From JAVJRN01 sp047635055 (GTDB lineage Bacteria; Bacteroidota; Bacteroidia; Cytophagales; Cyclobacteriaceae), in NCBI GenBank assembly GCA_047635055.1, contig JBLIIJ010000101.1:1-12822 (forward strand): a stretch of 12,822 nt of DNA, read 5' to 3'. Under the pieces are notes generated by a model. The model was given only the letters and a program-made list of their open reading frames with translations, made no database searches and was not told where the DNA came from. The position numbers and the translations under genes were made by a program. Below, in pieces: positions 1 through 7,379 of the stretch (position 1 is the first letter of the stretch; each line of letters opens with the position of its first letter).

Positions 1-3000
1 ACCTAATGATGGCGTAATCACCATCAACTCACTCAATCTTACTTCTGTTGAAGATGGTACAATTAACCCTGTCATCACGGATGCCGATGTGACTTATGAA
101 ATTTTCTCTAATGCGACATTGACTACTTCGGTGGCTTCTACTACAGGAAATACTGCGACTACTTTCACTGGACTTGATGCGGGTACGTATTACCTCACTG
201 CTTCTTATACCGCTGGTACTGTTGCTCCGGGTTGTAGCTCGGCGGTTGTTCAAATAGAATTAAAGGATAACGCCACAAATCCAACTCCAACCCTAACCTC
301 AACACCAAACACCTACTGCTCCACAACAACATTTGATGGAACGGTCAGTATTGGCCAATACAATAACTTGACAGTTGGAAGTACAGGTGCAGTAGTTGGA
401 ACAGATTTCTCAACTACATGGTATCAGGGCGCCATTGGAAATATCAACAACCAAGTTGGAGTAACCAATGCTTCTACCGTGACAGGTTTGGAAGAGGGAG
501 ATTATTGGGTACAAGTAACAGATATCAATGGAACGCCTAATGATGGTTGTTCAACTGTCGCCTCGGTAGAAGTATCTTTCGATCCTGTACTACTCGCTTT
601 CACAACAAGTAATGTGACCACTGCAGTAACAATTAACGAAAACACCTCGTGTGCTACGGGCAATGGATCATTCTCCGTACAGGAAGTGAGCTTTACCAGA
701 CTGGGTTCTACGGATGTAAATAATACTGATACTGATCTCAACACGAACTTCACATTCAAGGTCTATAATGCTGATTTCAGCTCATCAATACCATTTACGG
801 CAGGAACGGAACCTACCAACCTTTCTGCAGGCACTTATTTTATTGAAGCGACACATAGCACATATAAATGTGTAACATCTCTATATCAAATAGAAATTGA
901 AGATGACATTACACAAATAACCAGAGATCAGCTATCAGTAGATAATGACACAAATTGCTCTAGTGTTGGAAATGGAAGCATAACAGTTTCATTCACCACT
1001 GGAGGAAATAATGGCTTCAATGGTAATGGGTACACTTATACATGGTATGACGGAACGTCGCTAACTGGAACTGGTCGAACCGATCAGGGATCAGGAATTG
1101 GAACAGTTGCTGATCCATTCATCTTGACAAACCTTGCGCCTGCCAATTATACTATCGAGGTATCAGATAATGATAATGGATGTACCCTCATTAAGACTTA
1201 TGAAATTCTTGAGGAATTGTACTACCCTATGCTATCAATACCAGCAAGTCAGGTAATTGCCAATACTACTTGCTCATCAGTAGGTAATGGAACGATAACT
1301 ATCAATGATGCAGATATCACTTATAGTGCGGGCTCTTCAAGTGTCTCAAACTATCGTTGGACGATTACTTCATCGAACGGATCACCAATTTCAGGAAATA
1401 CCTCGCCATATACTTTTGCTGGCACAGGTTCAAGTTTAACATTGACAAACTTGAATACGAGTACTTACACCATTGTTGCGACCCATAATAAGACTACTTG
1501 TGCGAATGGTGGGTTTACAGTAGAGATACTTGATGATGCCGTTCGCCCTGTAATAGATGATTATAATGTAATTAGTAATGATAACTGTAACGGATCAGTT
1601 GCTTCAGGAAGTATTGAAATATTGACTCTCGATGGAGCATCACCAACTTCTAATTATGCTTATCAATGGTATATCGGAACTGATACCACTGGAGGAACTG
1701 AAGTAAGTTTAACCTACCCAACTGTAGTTGACACTAATCAAATTATTCAAGGTGTAACGGATGGTAATTATACCGTGAAAGTCATAAACACAACTACGTA
1801 TTGTAGAAGTACACAGACTATTAACGTCACTAACGAGCCAACTGACCCGTTTATCACTTCATATGAAGTAAATAAAAACTTGTCTTGCTTCCCAACTGGC
1901 AATGGTTCATTCGTTATAATTCAAGGATCATACGGTAGTAATATTTTAGATTCAACTGCCTTGGCGAATGACTATAACGCAGTTTGGTACGCATCAGATG
2001 GTGTCACTACGATATCTGATCTTGACGTAAGTACACCATTCAAGCTTGACAGTCTGAGCGCTGGTACTTATTATGCTTCCATTAGAAAAAATGATTCTAA
2101 CTGTGAGTCTGATCGAGTACAGTTTACCATCATCGATAATTTGTTATACCCACAGATCGTCATTGCTCAGTTAGCTGCGGATTCGACATGTGCTCCAACT
2201 GCAACTGCACCAACAGGTTCATTACTGGTAATTGCTGATGAAGTACAAATTGATTCTTTATATAGCTTTAATTGGTATCAAGTGGATGCCTCTGGAAACA
2301 GAACCGGTAGCGTGATCTCTAGTAACGATACTTTATCCGGTCAATTTGCCGGCAGATATGAAGTTGAAGTTACCTACCTAAGTGTCGGTTGTGTCAGTTC
2401 AGGCCAATTCACCTTGACGCACGATCCAGCTAAGTTGAGAGTACTCGCTATAGATTCTGCGAGCCAATCCACTTGTAATCCTTCGAATGGATTCTATGAG
2501 GTAACAAGAGTCAGCTATGGTGAATTATCAGAATATACGTTTGATTTCTACGACACTGATCCTACTATTAGTGGAGCAACACCAATACTATCTGGATCAA
2601 GTCCAATTTTGAATTCTGCAAATGGCTTTGAGGTAGTGGCTGGTACTTACTATGTAATAGGATACCATGCTGGGCTAGCATGTAATACGGATATATATCA
2701 AATAGAATTATCTGATAACACACCAAACATAAATATCAACTTAGAATTCTTTACTAAGATGACCAATTGTGATCCTTCCCTTGGTAATGGAAGTCTTACG
2801 GTTTCGGCAAATGGATCAACTGATACTACTGCCTACACTTTCCAATGGATTGATGAACTGAATAACATCATTGAAAATAATAATTTCTATGTCAAGGGTC
2901 TTTCTGTTGGTAGTTATACGGTCAACATTACCGATAGAGTCTCTGGTTGTATTTATTCTGAAAACTATACCATGAGTCAAGAAGAAGGTATTAGTCCAAT

Positions 3001-4408
3001 AACATTGTCCTTATCAACATCTGGTAATACAAATTGTAAGAATCCTAATGGTGTGGTTGCTGGTACGGTATTGAATATCCCAGACATTCCAGATAATCCA
3101 TTCGTTGATAATAGAGAGGAAGAGGTTAGACGAAGCTTTGAAGATTATAAATTCTATTGGTTCATCGGTGATTTAACATCAGGATTGACCATCTCCGACA
3201 CGGTTAACGCTGATTACACAGGGTCACTTGTTGAGAACCTAATAAGTGGAGAATACACCGTTTTCGTTGTTGATCAAATAGATCCAATGTGTACATCAGA
3301 ACCAACTTTAGTGAAAGTTAGAGATGAAACTCTTACACCTGAAGTTGTTGTAAAGGTCGTTAACCATAGAACGATCTGTTATGAAGGTCAACCAGATGGT
3401 AGAGCCAAGGTGAGTTTCCCTGATTCTACAATGACATTCAGATATGAATTTGAATGGATTCTAGGTACGGATACATCCGCTGCTCCTTTTGCGACTGGAG
3501 TATCTGTAGACTCCTTAGATATTGCGATCTATTCCGTGAAGATTACGGACAGAGTGACTGGTTGTAGGAACTTCACCAACTTTGAAATAATTGATGGGTC
3601 TGAGCCAGTTGGCTTACCTGCTATCAATTTGATCTCCGACAGAACCAATTGCATTTTGGAAAATGGCCATGCCATTGTAAGCGTACTTGGTGAAACCGAA
3701 GGTTATTTATTCGAATGGTATGATACTCGGGATCCATTAAACGTCGCGTTTACTGGTAGTGAGATAACGACGCTAGACAGTGCTGACTATGTAGTCCAAG
3801 CCACGCTCTTATCTACAGGTTGTAAGTCAGACCCATCATCCATATCTGTCCAATATGAAATCACTGATCCAATATTTGATATCTATACGCAAAACTCTCT
3901 TTGCTTGAGAACGGGAGATGGTTCGACTAATCAGTTCAATGGGTATGCGGACTTAAGGTTTGAATTCAGTACAGGTATAGACAGTATTGTTTGGACTTCT
4001 CCATCTGATGAAATTCAAACATCCTCATTCTATGAGCCACTTGGCGATGCAGCCCCAGGCATATGGAATGTGTGGTTCAGAGCGGAAAATGGTTGTGATT
4101 ACAATAAGGATTTTGAAATTGAAACAGCACTTAAAATTTATAATGGTGTCTCTGCAAATGGAGATGGCGCCAATGAATTTTTCTTAATTGATTGTATTAA
4201 TCTCTATACTAATAACAATGTGAAAATTTATAATAGAGATGGTCTCCTTGTTTATGAAACAGATCAATACGACAATTTCGAAAATAGATTTGAGGGTAAC
4301 TCTAATGTTGGATCCTCGAAATTACTTCCTAGTGGCACTTATTTCTATATCGTTGATCGCGGTAATGGATCAGATGTTGTGAAGGGGTATGTTGAATTAG
4401 TTCGATAA
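1..4408 (+). CDS. Giant modular T9SS type B substrate (gliding-motility-associated C-terminal domain adhesin), 5'-partial
   Basis: The reading frame is open to the left edge (first whole codon at base 2), so the start lies outside. The GTG at 89 is only an internal valine codon. The visible 1468 residues are rich in Thr, Ser and Asn. They fall into about 14 modules, each with a Cys after a short strand (type N-T-x-C, often followed by GNGS), a Y-x-F/Y-x-W-Y strand, an L-x-x-G-x-Y-x-V strand and a closing Gly-Cys. This resembles SprB-type or Ig-like repeats of Bacteroidota surface adhesins. The last ~90 residues (from about 1379, base 4136) match the gliding-motility-associated C-terminal sorting domain: SANGDGANEFF, then NNNVKIYNRDGLLVYE, then LPSGTYFYIVDRGNG and KGYVEL at the end. 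Such domains direct export through the type IX system after Sec export and surface attachment. The ligand is unknown. A PorP/SprF gene follows 12 bases downstream, which supports secretion as a paired unit. Confidence 0.9.
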   Translation, partial: PNDGVITINSLNLTSVEDGTINPVITDADVTYEIFSNATLTTSVASTTGNTATTFTGLDAGTYYLTASYTAGTVAPGCSSAVVQIELKDNATNPTPTLTSTPNTYCSTTTFDGTVSIGQYNNLTVGSTGAVVGTDFSTTWYQGAIGNINNQVGVTNASTVTGLEEGDYWVQVTDINGTPNDGCSTVASVEVSFDPVLLAFTTSNVTTAVTINENTSCATGNGSFSVQEVSFTRLGSTDVNNTDTDLNTNFTFKVYNADFSSSIPFTAGTEPTNLSAGTYFIEATHSTYKCVTSLYQIEIEDDITQITRDQLSVDNDTNCSSVGNGSITVSFTTGGNNGFNGNGYTYTWYDGTSLTGTGRTDQGSGIGTVADPFILTNLAPANYTIEVSDNDNGCTLIKTYEILEELYYPMLSIPASQVIANTTCSSVGNGTITINDADITYSAGSSSVSNYRWTITSSNGSPISGNTSPYTFAGTGSSLTLTNLNTSTYTIVATHNKTTCANGGFTVEILDDAVRPVIDDYNVISNDNCNGSVASGSIEILTLDGASPTSNYAYQWYIGTDTTGGTEVSLTYPTVVDTNQIIQGVTDGNYTVKVINTTTYCRSTQTINVTNEPTDPFITSYEVNKNLSCFPTGNGSFVIIQGSYGSNILDSTALANDYNAVWYASDGVTTISDLDVSTPFKLDSLSAGTYYASIRKNDSNCESDRVQFTIIDNLLYPQIVIAQLAADSTCAPTATAPTGSLLVIADEVQIDSLYSFNWYQVDASGNRTGSVISSNDTLSGQFAGRYEVEVTYLSVGCVSSGQFTLTHDPAKLRVLAIDSASQSTCNPSNGFYEVTRVSYGELSEYTFDFYDTDPTISGATPILSGSSPILNSANGFEVVAGTYYVIGYHAGLACNTDIYQIELSDNTPNININLEFFTKMTNCDPSLGNGSLTVSANGSTDTTAYTFQWIDELNNIIENNNFYVKGLSVGSYTVNITDRVSGCIYSENYTMSQEEGISPITLSLSTSGNTNCKNPNGVVAGTVLNIPDIPDNPFVDNREEEVRRSFEDYKFYWFIGDLTSGLTISDTVNADYTGSLVENLISGEYTVFVVDQIDPMCTSEPTLVKVRDETLTPEVVVKVVNHRTICYEGQPDGRAKVSFPDSTMTFRYEFEWILGTDTSAAPFATGVSVDSLDIAIYSVKITDRVTGCRNFTNFEIIDGSEPVGLPAINLISDRTNCILENGHAIVSVLGETEGYLFEWYDTRDPLNVAFTGSEITTLDSADYVVQATLLSTGCKSDPSSISVQYEITDPIFDIYTQNSLCLRTGDGSTNQFNGYADLRFEFSTGIDSIVWTSPSDEIQTSSFYEPLGDAAPGIWNVWFRAENGCDYNKDFEIETALKIYNGVSANGDGANEFFLIDCINLYTNNNVKIYNRDGLLVYETDQYDNFENRFEGNSNVGSSKLLPSGTYFYIVDRGNGSDVVKGYVELVR
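2..4130 (+). repeat. Array of ~14 divergent two-cysteine Ig/SprB-like protein modules
   Basis: The first cysteine of successive modules lies near bases 318, 651, 957, 1270, 1587, 1886, 2190, 2473, 2766, 3035, 3376, 3649 and 3902, a spacing of roughly 250-340 bases. Each is paired with a second cysteine 60-85 residues later. A partial module precedes the first. The repetition is clear in protein but not in DNA: no two modules look near-identical in bases, so this is an old array rather than a recent tandem duplication. Each module ends in an acidic D/E-D/N/E/P turn (for example IEDD, LDDA, SDNT, HDPA) before the next begins. Paired cysteines suggest one disulfide per module, which is inference. 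Confidence 0.75.
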
Positions 4409-4420
4409 CTTTAAGAAACA

Positions 4421-5338
4421 ATGAGAAAATTAATATTTGTACTTCTTATAGGAATAGCCTTTTCGGGTCAAACCCAAATGCGTGGTTTGACTTCAACCTA
4501 TCCTTTTAACGGGCTACTTATCAATCCTGCTTACGCAGGAAGTCTCAATTTACTTTCAGTAACTGGAGTACATCGAGAACAGTGGGTCAACATTGAGGGA
4601 GCACCTGCTCATCAGGCGTTTACCGCTCATTCATCGTTCGCATCAAATCGTATAGGCTTGGGACTTATGGTAACCCGTGACGTTATTGGTGTCACTGAAG
4701 GAACTTCGTTATATACAAGTTACGCTTATAAAATAAGGACAAGCGTTGGTATACTTTCGCTAGGACTTCAAGGCGGTTTTGATAATCGTAGGGCCGATTA
4801 TACTAAGTTAGATTTATTGGACGCTGACCCCTTACTTTCTGGAGTACAAACAAGGTTTACACCAAATTTTGGAACAGGGCTATATTTTGCCAACCCCAAC
4901 CTATACATCGGAATCAGTTCCCCTTTCTTACTGGAAAATAGAACCATAATCAACACGGGAGAAAATGTACCAACAGATGCTCGAGAGAGCCGATATTATT
5001 TCGCGACTGCAGGAGTCATATTACACCTTACTGATTTGATTAAAATAAGCCCTTCGGTCTTGGCTCGAATACAAGAAGATAACCGGCCTACTTTTGAGTT
5101 AACAGGAATGGTCATATTCGATGAAATTGCCTATGCCGGAATCAGCGTTAGAACATCTAAAGACATTGCATTTATTGGCCAATTAATTCTTAACGAAAAC
5201 TTACGTGTAGGATACGCTTACGACGTAACGACCTCTCCTATTGGCAATTCATCAGCCGGCTCACATGAAATTCTATTGAACTATAGAATCAAGCTTAGAA
5301 ATTACAAAAAAGACCCTCAATGTCCTGTTTACTTTTGA
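4421..5338 (+). CDS. PorP/SprF family type IX secretion system membrane protein
   Basis: This 305-residue protein is of normal length for the PorP/SprF family, outer-membrane beta-barrel-like proteins linked to type IX secretion and to surface attachment of large gliding adhesins. A signal peptide covers about residues 1-19 (MRKLIFVLLIGIAFSGQTQ). The family hallmarks follow: INPAYAG (about 34-40), then HREQWVNIEGAP (about 51-62), and a GLGLMVTRDVIG strand. The rest alternates short beta-strands with glycine-rich turns and ends close to an aromatic residue (PVYF), as outer-membrane barrels often do. It starts 12 bases after the adhesin stop on the same strand, an arrangement common for type B sorting-domain proteins, so it is probably co-transcribed and dedicated to that substrate. 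The family call is firm. The pairing is inferred from position. No classical Shine-Dalgarno is seen, which is usual in this phylum. Confidence 0.92.
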   Translation: MRKLIFVLLIGIAFSGQTQMRGLTSTYPFNGLLINPAYAGSLNLLSVTGVHREQWVNIEGAPAHQAFTAHSSFASNRIGLGLMVTRDVIGVTEGTSLYTSYAYKIRTSVGILSLGLQGGFDNRRADYTKLDLLDADPLLSGVQTRFTPNFGTGLYFANPNLYIGISSPFLLENRTIINTGENVPTDARESRYYFATAGVILHLTDLIKISPSVLARIQEDNRPTFELTGMVIFDEIAYAGISVRTSKDIAFIGQLILNENLRVGYAYDVTTSPIGNSSAGSHEILLNYRIKLRNYKKDPQCPVYF

Positions 5339-5676
5339 TTGCTCCCGCTCAAATCTGTTAGCAAGGTATTTACAAGGGACAATAGCAAACTAAATAATAA
5401 CGCCCACCAGAATCCATTGACTTGAAAACCAGGCATAATACTATCGGCCAAAAGAATCATGACTGCATTTATTACCAGAAGAAAAATTCCCAAAGTTAAT
5501 ATTGATAAAGGAATGGTCAGTATTATAAGAAGAGGCTTAACGGTAACATTTAAGAGTGACAATACAATTGCTACGATAAACGCAGTAAAAAAACCATCTA
5601 CACTAACCCCAGGTAGAAGATAAGAAACCACAATAACAGCTACAGCGGTAATAATTAGTTTTAAGAAAAAATTCAT
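5329..5676 (-). CDS. Small four-helix membrane protein, 'phage holin family' (Phage_holin_4_2 type)
   Basis: The 115 residues are almost entirely hydrophobic, with four predicted membrane helices at about 4-21, 29-47, 50-75 and 86-107. Family signatures are LLPGVSVDGF near residue 20, NVTVKP near 43, the LTIPLSILTLG turn near 53, and MPGFQVNGFWWA near 81. The two PG-x-x-V-x-GF loops are internally related, suggesting an old duplication of a two-helix hairpin. Despite the family name, most bacterial members are chromosomal membrane proteins of unknown function, and nothing here points to a prophage. Its start overlaps the stop of the DinB-like gene by four bases (ATGA), so translation is probably coupled. 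Its stop overlaps the convergent porP stop by 10 bases. Confidence 0.85.
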   Translation of the reverse strand: MNFFLKLIITAVAVIVVSYLLPGVSVDGFFTAFIVAIVLSLLNVTVKPLLIILTIPLSILTLGIFLLVINAVMILLADSIMPGFQVNGFWWALLFSLLLSLVNTLLTDLSGSNQK

Positions 5677-6188
5677 TGGATATTATATTTAGCTGAAAGA
5701 ATATTAAGGTGATGCTGCACATGGCCAGCGGTAATAAATATTAGAGCTCGGACAGAGAAAGTGACACCACTGGCAATACCGCGTTTATCAAACTCAGCAT
5801 CACTGAATGATTCGAAAAGCGCAATATTCGACAATCTTAGCCCTTCGAATTCCATTTTAAAGGAAGCTATTTCTCTATTTATAAACTTTCCAGTCTCTAC
5901 ATATTCGTCTTGATCGAATCCAGGGAGACTCTGGCTATCTCCTCTTGAAATGCAAAGTGCGCGATAACTCATCACTCTTTCCACATCGATTATATGCCCG
6001 AGGACCTGCCCCACCGTCCATTTACCTTTTGCATAAGCATAATCCAAATCTTCCTTTGACAGGTCGCTAAACAGACTAAGCAACTGTATCTTTTGATTTT
6101 TGAGGAAACTCAATAAATCTCCCTCCGGTACGGCCTCAACATATCCTTGATAAAATGGAGCATATTCATTATTTTCCGGTTTCTTCAT
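5673..6188 (-). CDS. DinB superfamily protein (DinB_2-like, putative metal-dependent protein)
   Basis: This 171-residue helical-bundle protein belongs to the DinB/YfiT-like superfamily. Members usually bind a divalent metal through three histidines and include thiol-dependent S-transferases and many uncharacterised proteins. The likely ligands are visible: H65 in VLGHIIDVER, and H156 and H160 in AGHVQHHLNIL. Other family features are KGKWTVGQVLGH, ALCISRGD, LPGFDQDEYV and SVRALIFITAGH. I chose the ATG at 6188 because MKKPENNEYAPFY is the usual N-terminus of Bacteroidota relatives. An in-frame ATG at 6209 would add seven residues and cannot be excluded. The gene overlaps the end of the carbonic-anhydrase-like gene by 20 bases (41 with the longer start) and the holin-like gene by four. 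The substrate is unknown. It is not DNA polymerase IV, which shares the dinB name. Confidence 0.85.
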   Translation of the reverse strand: MKKPENNEYAPFYQGYVEAVPEGDLLSFLKNQKIQLLSLFSDLSKEDLDYAYAKGKWTVGQVLGHIIDVERVMSYRALCISRGDSQSLPGFDQDEYVETGKFINREIASFKMEFEGLRLSNIALFESFSDAEFDKRGIASGVTFSVRALIFITAGHVQHHLNILSAKYNIQ

Positions 6189-6699
6189 CTTCCTTAAACC
6201 AACTGGCATATTTTATATAATTTTTACTTATTCGAGTGAGCATCTCTGCATTTTTCCCAGAGATGTCTTTTACTTTTTTTGCGGGAACTCCTGCATAAAG
6301 AGAATTTTCTTCTACGATAGTTCCTTCAAGAATCACCGCTCCAGCTGCAATAATAGATCCTCTCTTTATCACAGCCCCATCCATCACTATTGCCCCCATT
6401 CCAATCAAAACATTGTCTTCTAATGTGCAGCCATGAATCATGGCATTATGCCCAACAGAAACATCATTCCCTATTTTTGTTGCTGCTTTTTCAAATGTCC
6501 CATGTATGGTCACATTATCCTGAATATTTGTCCGATCTCCTATTTCAATAGCATTAACGTCTCCACGGACAACTGCGTTGAACCATATGGTGCATTTTTC
6601 ACCTGTCCTCACCTGTCCTACTACGGTTGCATTTTCAGCGAGCCAACATTCTTTTCCAAATTCCGGAGTATAACCACGTACAGTTTTTATTAAAGCCAT
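6169..6699 (-). CDS. Gamma carbonic anhydrase family protein (left-handed beta-helix hexapeptide protein)
   Basis: The 176-residue protein has the gamma-class carbonic anhydrase / YrdA-like fold, with hexapeptide repeats (for example AENATVVGQV, DNVLIGMGAIVMDGAVI, RGSIIAAGAVI) running from about residue 18 to 142, then a C-terminal helix. The three zinc-ligand histidines are present: H66 (TIHG), H84 (VGHN) and H89 (MIHG). R45 and D47 (VVRGDV) and Q60 (NIQDN), which correspond to conserved active-site or subunit-contact positions, are also kept. True CO2 hydration cannot be assumed, because many short gamma-class proteins lack the acidic loop of the archaeal enzyme and show little activity. 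The start at 6699 (MALIKTVRGYTPEFG) is the family's usual N-terminus. An upstream ATG at 6729 would add ten atypical residues and would overlap the divergent gene. It is probably the first gene of a three-gene minus-strand operon. Confidence 0.92.
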   Translation of the reverse strand: MALIKTVRGYTPEFGKECWLAENATVVGQVRTGEKCTIWFNAVVRGDVNAIEIGDRTNIQDNVTIHGTFEKAATKIGNDVSVGHNAMIHGCTLEDNVLIGMGAIVMDGAVIKRGSIIAAGAVILEGTIVEENSLYAGVPAKKVKDISGKNAEMLTRISKNYIKYASWFKEDEETGK

Positions 6700-6728
6700 A
6701 ATTTTGAATTTTAAATTACATTCAATCA
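6699..6728 (+). promoter_or_regulatory. Short divergent intergenic region with candidate TANNTTTG box
   Basis: Only 29 bases separate the carbonic-anhydrase-like start (reading left) from the lipoprotein start (reading right). TAATTTTG at 6699-6706 fits the Bacteroidota -7 consensus TANNTTTG for the rightward gene and would give a leader of about 15-20 bases. I see no matching TTTG at the -33 position, and the stretch is so A+T-rich that a chance match is likely. On the minus strand the best candidate is an imperfect GATATTTG-type box inside the first codons of the lipoprotein gene. Promoters for both genes must therefore extend into each other's coding region. Confidence 0.3.
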
Positions 6729-7322
6729 ATGAAATATATTATCCAAATATCAATAATATTTTATTCAATTATTCTTCTGGGGAGTTGTGAAAAACCACCC
6801 ATCTCAGATGAAAAAACCACTTTTTTAGCACTAGACTCTAGCAAAATACTTTATGTTGACACCATTAAGTCAGTATTTACATGGATCGCGCAAAACGAGA
6901 ATCAACTCACTGATGGTAGTTTAAACTTATCTAATGGATACTTAGTTGAACTAAACGACTCCACTATGATTGCTGAGTACGGCATTTCATTGATGGGTAG
7001 GTTAATGAAAGATTCGATGAATAGCACCTTTAATAATAAATCGATAACCATCAAAATTGATAATATTATTCCTATTAGCGAGGTAAACTATGCCAAAATC
7101 GATTCAACATTCTATTTAGAAAAACCTACTCACATTTTCATTGGCTCGTTTAATATTGATGATTTGAGTATTAAAAAATCATTCCCAATATTCTTTACCA
7201 AAACAGATACAAGTTTTATGATGCAGGCAAAGTTTTCCATTGACAATGAAAGCATCAAATCACCGAAAAAAACCACCAATTACAAATTCGGCTATAGAAT
7301 TGAAGGTGGAAGCATAAATTAA
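6729..7322 (+). CDS. Putative lipoprotein with weak YceI-like character
   Basis: The 197 residues open with a lipoprotein signal peptide: K2, a hydrophobic stretch of isoleucines and leucines, and the lipobox LLGSC with the lipidated cysteine at 20. A short linker follows, then a beta-rich body. The pattern VDTIKSVFTWIAQN (about 44-57), then a charged/polar strand ending in a glycine-led segment, an MKDSMNSTFNN segment near 95 and a PTHIFIGSFN strand near 133 is reminiscent of YceI-like lipocalin-fold proteins, some of which bind isoprenoid lipids. The match is weak: typical YceI domains are about 170 residues, and I can align only some blocks. It may equally be called a hypothetical lipoprotein. 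It is isolated, diverging from the minus-strand operon and separated from miaB by a 111-base promoter region. Confidence 0.6.
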   Translation: MKYIIQISIIFYSIILLGSCEKPPISDEKTTFLALDSSKILYVDTIKSVFTWIAQNENQLTDGSLNLSNGYLVELNDSTMIAEYGISLMGRLMKDSMNSTFNNKSITIKIDNIIPISEVNYAKIDSTFYLEKPTHIFIGSFNIDDLSIKKSFPIFFTKTDTSFMMQAKFSIDNESIKSPKKTTNYKFGYRIEGGSIN

Positions 7323-7324
7323 CC

Positions 7325-7337
7325 TGACATTGTGTCA
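7325..7337. promoter_or_regulatory. Perfect palindrome TGACA-TTG-TGTCA upstream of miaB (candidate operator)
   Basis: Five-base arms TGACA and TGTCA flank a three-base centre, starting three bases after the lipoprotein stop codon. The site lies about 20-32 bases upstream of the candidate -7 box, so it would cover or abut the -33 region of the miaB promoter. This is the geometry of a transcription-factor operator rather than a terminator, since no T-run follows. The binding protein is unknown. Confidence 0.5.
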
Positions 7338-7356
7338 CGGAGTACTTAGTGATTTA

Positions 7357-7364
7357 TATCTTTG
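7357..7364 (+). promoter_or_regulatory. Candidate Bacteroidota -7 box (TATCTTTG) for the miaB operon
   Basis: TATCTTTG matches the TANNTTTG consensus exactly, and lies in the only sizeable intergenic gap on this strand, 69 bases before the miaB start. The -33 element is poor: ATTG at 7329-7332 is 24 bases upstream, longer than the usual ~19, and overlaps the palindrome at 7325-7337. A weak -33 together with an operator-like site suggests factor-dependent or repressible expression. The inferred transcript start is near 7370. Confidence 0.5.
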
Positions 7365-7379
7365 TGGTCTTCTTCAGTG

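Noticed and set aside
89..91. Apparent GTG start of the giant adhesin
   Set aside because: The frame stays open to base 2 and the upstream residues continue a module (PNDGVITI...), so this is an internal valine codon of a truncated gene.
502..759. Open frames antisense to real genes (here, and near 29-253, 6433-6693, 7723-7944, 9070-9375, 11100-11354, 11351-11605)
   Set aside because: Each lies wholly inside a well-supported gene on the other strand, has low-quality composition and no recognisable domain.
2..4130. Recent tandem DNA duplication or recombinational hot spot in the adhesin
   Set aside because: The modules match only at protein pattern level; I could not find long near-identical base repeats between them.
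5329..5676. Prophage remnant suggested by the holin family name
   Set aside because: There are no endolysin, structural or integrase genes nearby, and this family is mostly chromosomal in non-phage contexts.
5673..6188. DNA polymerase IV (DinB) naming
   Set aside because: The protein is a 171-residue helical metal-binding protein of the unrelated DinB/YfiT-like superfamily, with no polymerase motifs.
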